From Lachnospiraceae bacterium (lineage in GTDB: Bacteria > Bacillota > Clostridia > Lachnospirales > Lachnospiraceae), in assembly GCA_900771955.1 (NCBI GenBank), contig CAAGPW010000159.1, positions 1 to 6,662 of the forward strand: a DNA stretch of 6,662 nucleotides, given 5' to 3'. Below the pieces are notes generated by a model. It searched no databases, was not told the DNA's origin, and saw only the letters and a program-made list of their open reading frames with translations. Of the stretch, positions 5,940 through 6,662 are shown piece after piece. How positions within the stretch are numbered: position 1 is the stretch's first letter; each line of letters begins with the position of its first letter. A program made the translations under genes and the position numbers.

Positions 5940-6104
5940 TCACTTTTTCTGCCAACCGTTACCGGGCTTCTGCGTAGGCGGCAATCTGTCACCGGGATCA
6001 ATGTGGACAATTCTAGAATCATCCACTTTCCCGCCGCGAGGGCCTACTTCAACATAAGTTCCTGGACGCTGGTTGTCAGTGCCGGGTTTAATAGGTTTTG
6101 CCAT
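5940..6104 (-). CDS. YjzC family small protein
   Basis: A 54-residue protein resembling the YjzC family of small Firmicutes proteins, whose function is not established. The recognisable pattern is KPG near residue 5, PGTYVEVGPRGG (14-25), a VHIDPGDRLPPT stretch (33-44) and a basic GWQKK end. It is charged and rich in Gly and Pro, with no signal peptide or membrane segment. The start at 6104 is chosen because AAGGAGGT sits 7 bases upstream; a longer reading from 6134 lacks this and would start inside the leader. It has its own promoter at 6137-6165 and a palindrome just upstream of that. It is followed by the hairpin at 5892-5929. The family call is moderately secure. Confidence 0.75.
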   Translation of the reverse strand: MAKPIKPGTDNQRPGTYVEVGPRGGKVDDSRIVHIDPGDRLPPTQKPGNGWQKK

Positions 6105-6111
6105 TCGGTGT

Positions 6112-6119
6112 ACCTCCTT
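6112..6119 (-). promoter_or_regulatory. Ribosome binding site deciding the YjzC start
   Basis: AAGGAGGT on the minus strand, 7 bases before the ATG at 6104. It fixes the shorter start over the ATG at 6134. Confidence 0.85.
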
Positions 6120-6136
6120 CCTTTGAAGATACACGT

Positions 6137-6165
6137 GTTATACCATATATATGGTTAAATGTCAA
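6137..6165 (-). promoter_or_regulatory. Sigma-A type promoter of the YjzC gene, with an internal palindrome
   Basis: On the minus strand the -35 is TTGACA (6160-6165) and the -10 is TATAAC (6137-6142), with a 17-base spacer. The spacer contains the perfect palindrome CCATATATATGG (6143-6154; 14 bp with its flanks), and ACACGTGT (6131-6138) overlaps the end of the -10. Transcription would start near 6130, about 26 bases before the ATG. Confidence 0.85.
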
Positions 6166-6170
6166 ACACT

Positions 6171-6188
6171 AACACAATATATTGTGTT
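6171..6188. promoter_or_regulatory. 18-bp perfect palindrome matching the NrdR-box consensus
   Basis: AACACAATATATTGTGTT is a perfect palindrome lying 5 bases upstream of the YjzC -35. Its inner 16 bases (6172-6187) fit the published NrdR-box consensus acaCwAtATaTwGtgt at every position. NrdR is the zinc-ribbon/ATP-cone repressor of ribonucleotide reductase genes. Its known boxes usually come in pairs. The second palindrome in the promoter spacer is centred 31 bp away but has a different core. Another repressor is possible. Confidence 0.6.
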
Positions 6189-6198
6189 CTTTGGATAG

Positions 6199-6501
6199 TT
6201 ATTCCTCCAACAAGCTCTCAAACGGCGCGTCGTCGCTCAAAAAGGTATCCAGCATAAACCGTGCGCCGAGGCGGAAGCCGGTGATGAAGGTGTCCAGTTC
6301 GCATTCGCCCATGAACTCGGCGTAGGCGTTGCAGAAGCGGAGGAACAGCGCCTTGTTCTCGCCGGTGAGCTGCTCTGTAAGCTTTTCTTCCAGGTCGTTC
6401 AGTGAGTCGGACACTTTCTTCACGGGGCTCTTGGGGCAATAGCCGCGATCCTGCGGGTCGATGTTGCCGTAGTACAGCTCCTCAATGATATTTCCCCTCA
6501 T
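6199..6501 (-). CDS. DUF6809-like small hypothetical protein
   Basis: A 100-residue soluble protein resembling a family of about 100 residues in Firmicutes (DUF6809 in my reading), of unknown function. Recognisable parts are ELYYGNIDPQDR (8-19), a central helical stretch of Leu, Glu and Lys (about 34-52), and FITGFRLGARFMLDTF near the C-terminus (about 72-87). It has no catalytic motif, signal peptide or membrane segment. GGAG lies 9 bases before the ATG at 6501, and the start overlaps the upstream gene's stop as ATGA, so the two are co-translated. Genes of this type often sit in mobile or phage-like regions. The G+C is visibly higher than that of the methyltransferase operon. Confidence 0.75.
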   Translation of the reverse strand: MRGNIIEELYYGNIDPQDRGYCPKSPVKKVSDSLNDLEEKLTEQLTGENKALFLRFCNAYAEFMGECELDTFITGFRLGARFMLDTFLSDDAPFESLLEE

Positions 6502-6662
6502 TGCCCGTCACTCCATTTCTGCAGCTCCCAGAGCCGGTCAATATGGCGGCGGGATTTGCGGGTGGTTGCGTTGTGCTCGTCTGTGGAGAGCCAGTCGATC
6601 AGGTAGCACTTCGGGATCATGTACTTGTGCTGCAGCGCCAGGGCGCGGAGCTTTCCGAACCG
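6498..6662 (-). CDS. C-terminal 54 residues of an unidentified protein, 5' end beyond window
   Basis: An open frame enters at the right edge and ends at TGA (6500-6498), overlapping the DUF6809-like start by four bases. The visible residues include HKYMIPKCYLIDWLST and a basic RKSRRHIDRLWELQKW tail, which are helical and positively charged. They may be the end of a small DNA-binding or HTH-type protein, but too little is visible to name it. Base composition and ATGA coupling match the DUF6809-like gene, supporting real coding. Confidence 0.65.
   Translation of the reverse strand, partial: RFGKLRALALQHKYMIPKCYLIDWLSTDEHNATTRKSRRHIDRLWELQKWSDGQ

Noticed and set aside
6105..6134. Longer YjzC start at ATG 6134
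   Set aside because: It begins at about the predicted transcription start and would include the strong ribosome binding site as coding sequence.
6218..6439. Second minus-strand open frame in the DUF6809 region
   Set aside because: Out-of-frame shadow in G+C-rich sequence; the 6199-6501 frame has family resemblance, a ribosome binding site and ATGA coupling.

Overview
The window looks like a Firmicutes (Clostridia-type) chromosome fragment, from an accessory or mobile region rather than a housekeeping one. The grounds are strong GGAGG ribosome binding sites, near-consensus sigma-A promoters, moderate G+C, and the families present (YjzC-like, DUF6809-like, Schlafen AlbA_2/HATPase, Fic, Mrr). 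The genus cannot be fixed from the sequence alone. No rRNA, tRNA, CRISPR array or intact transposase was seen.

Left block (1-3758, all minus strand) reads as one operon driven from a near-perfect promoter at 3790-3817. Its order is: an AlbA_2 (Schlafen-type) protein with a GHKL-type ATPase-like module and a C-terminal winged helix; a C5-cytosine DNA methyltransferase with an uncharacterised C-terminal extension of about 190 residues; and a ParB-like protein (DGNRR motif plus ParB-type HTH) that runs off the left edge. The methyltransferase stop and the ParB-like start overlap in TAATG. The set looks like part of a modification-based defence or epigenetic operon whose remaining genes lie outside the window.

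Centre (3759-4247, 489 bases without a gene) separates two divergent operons. It holds the left promoter with a perfect 10-bp inverted repeat, two intrinsic-type terminators that both face minus, a three-copy CACTTTTCAA repeat at exact 33-bp spacing, and the extended -10 promoter of the right operon. The repeats and orphan terminators look like a mobile-element end or relic.

Right block (4248-5781, plus strand) is a bicistron: a Fic AMP-transferase with an N-terminal HTH and a built-in inhibitory motif, then an Mrr-family restriction endonuclease. Its placement opposite a DNA methyltransferase operon suggests a single defence island, but the two operons need not cooperate.

Far right (5782-6662): a hairpin-rich convergent spacer, then minus-strand small genes: a YjzC-family protein with its own promoter, a DUF6809-like protein, and the tail of an unknown protein that overlaps DUF6809 by ATGA. 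The YjzC promoter carries an 18-bp perfect palindrome matching the NrdR-box consensus. This is the most specific unexpected regulatory signal in the window.
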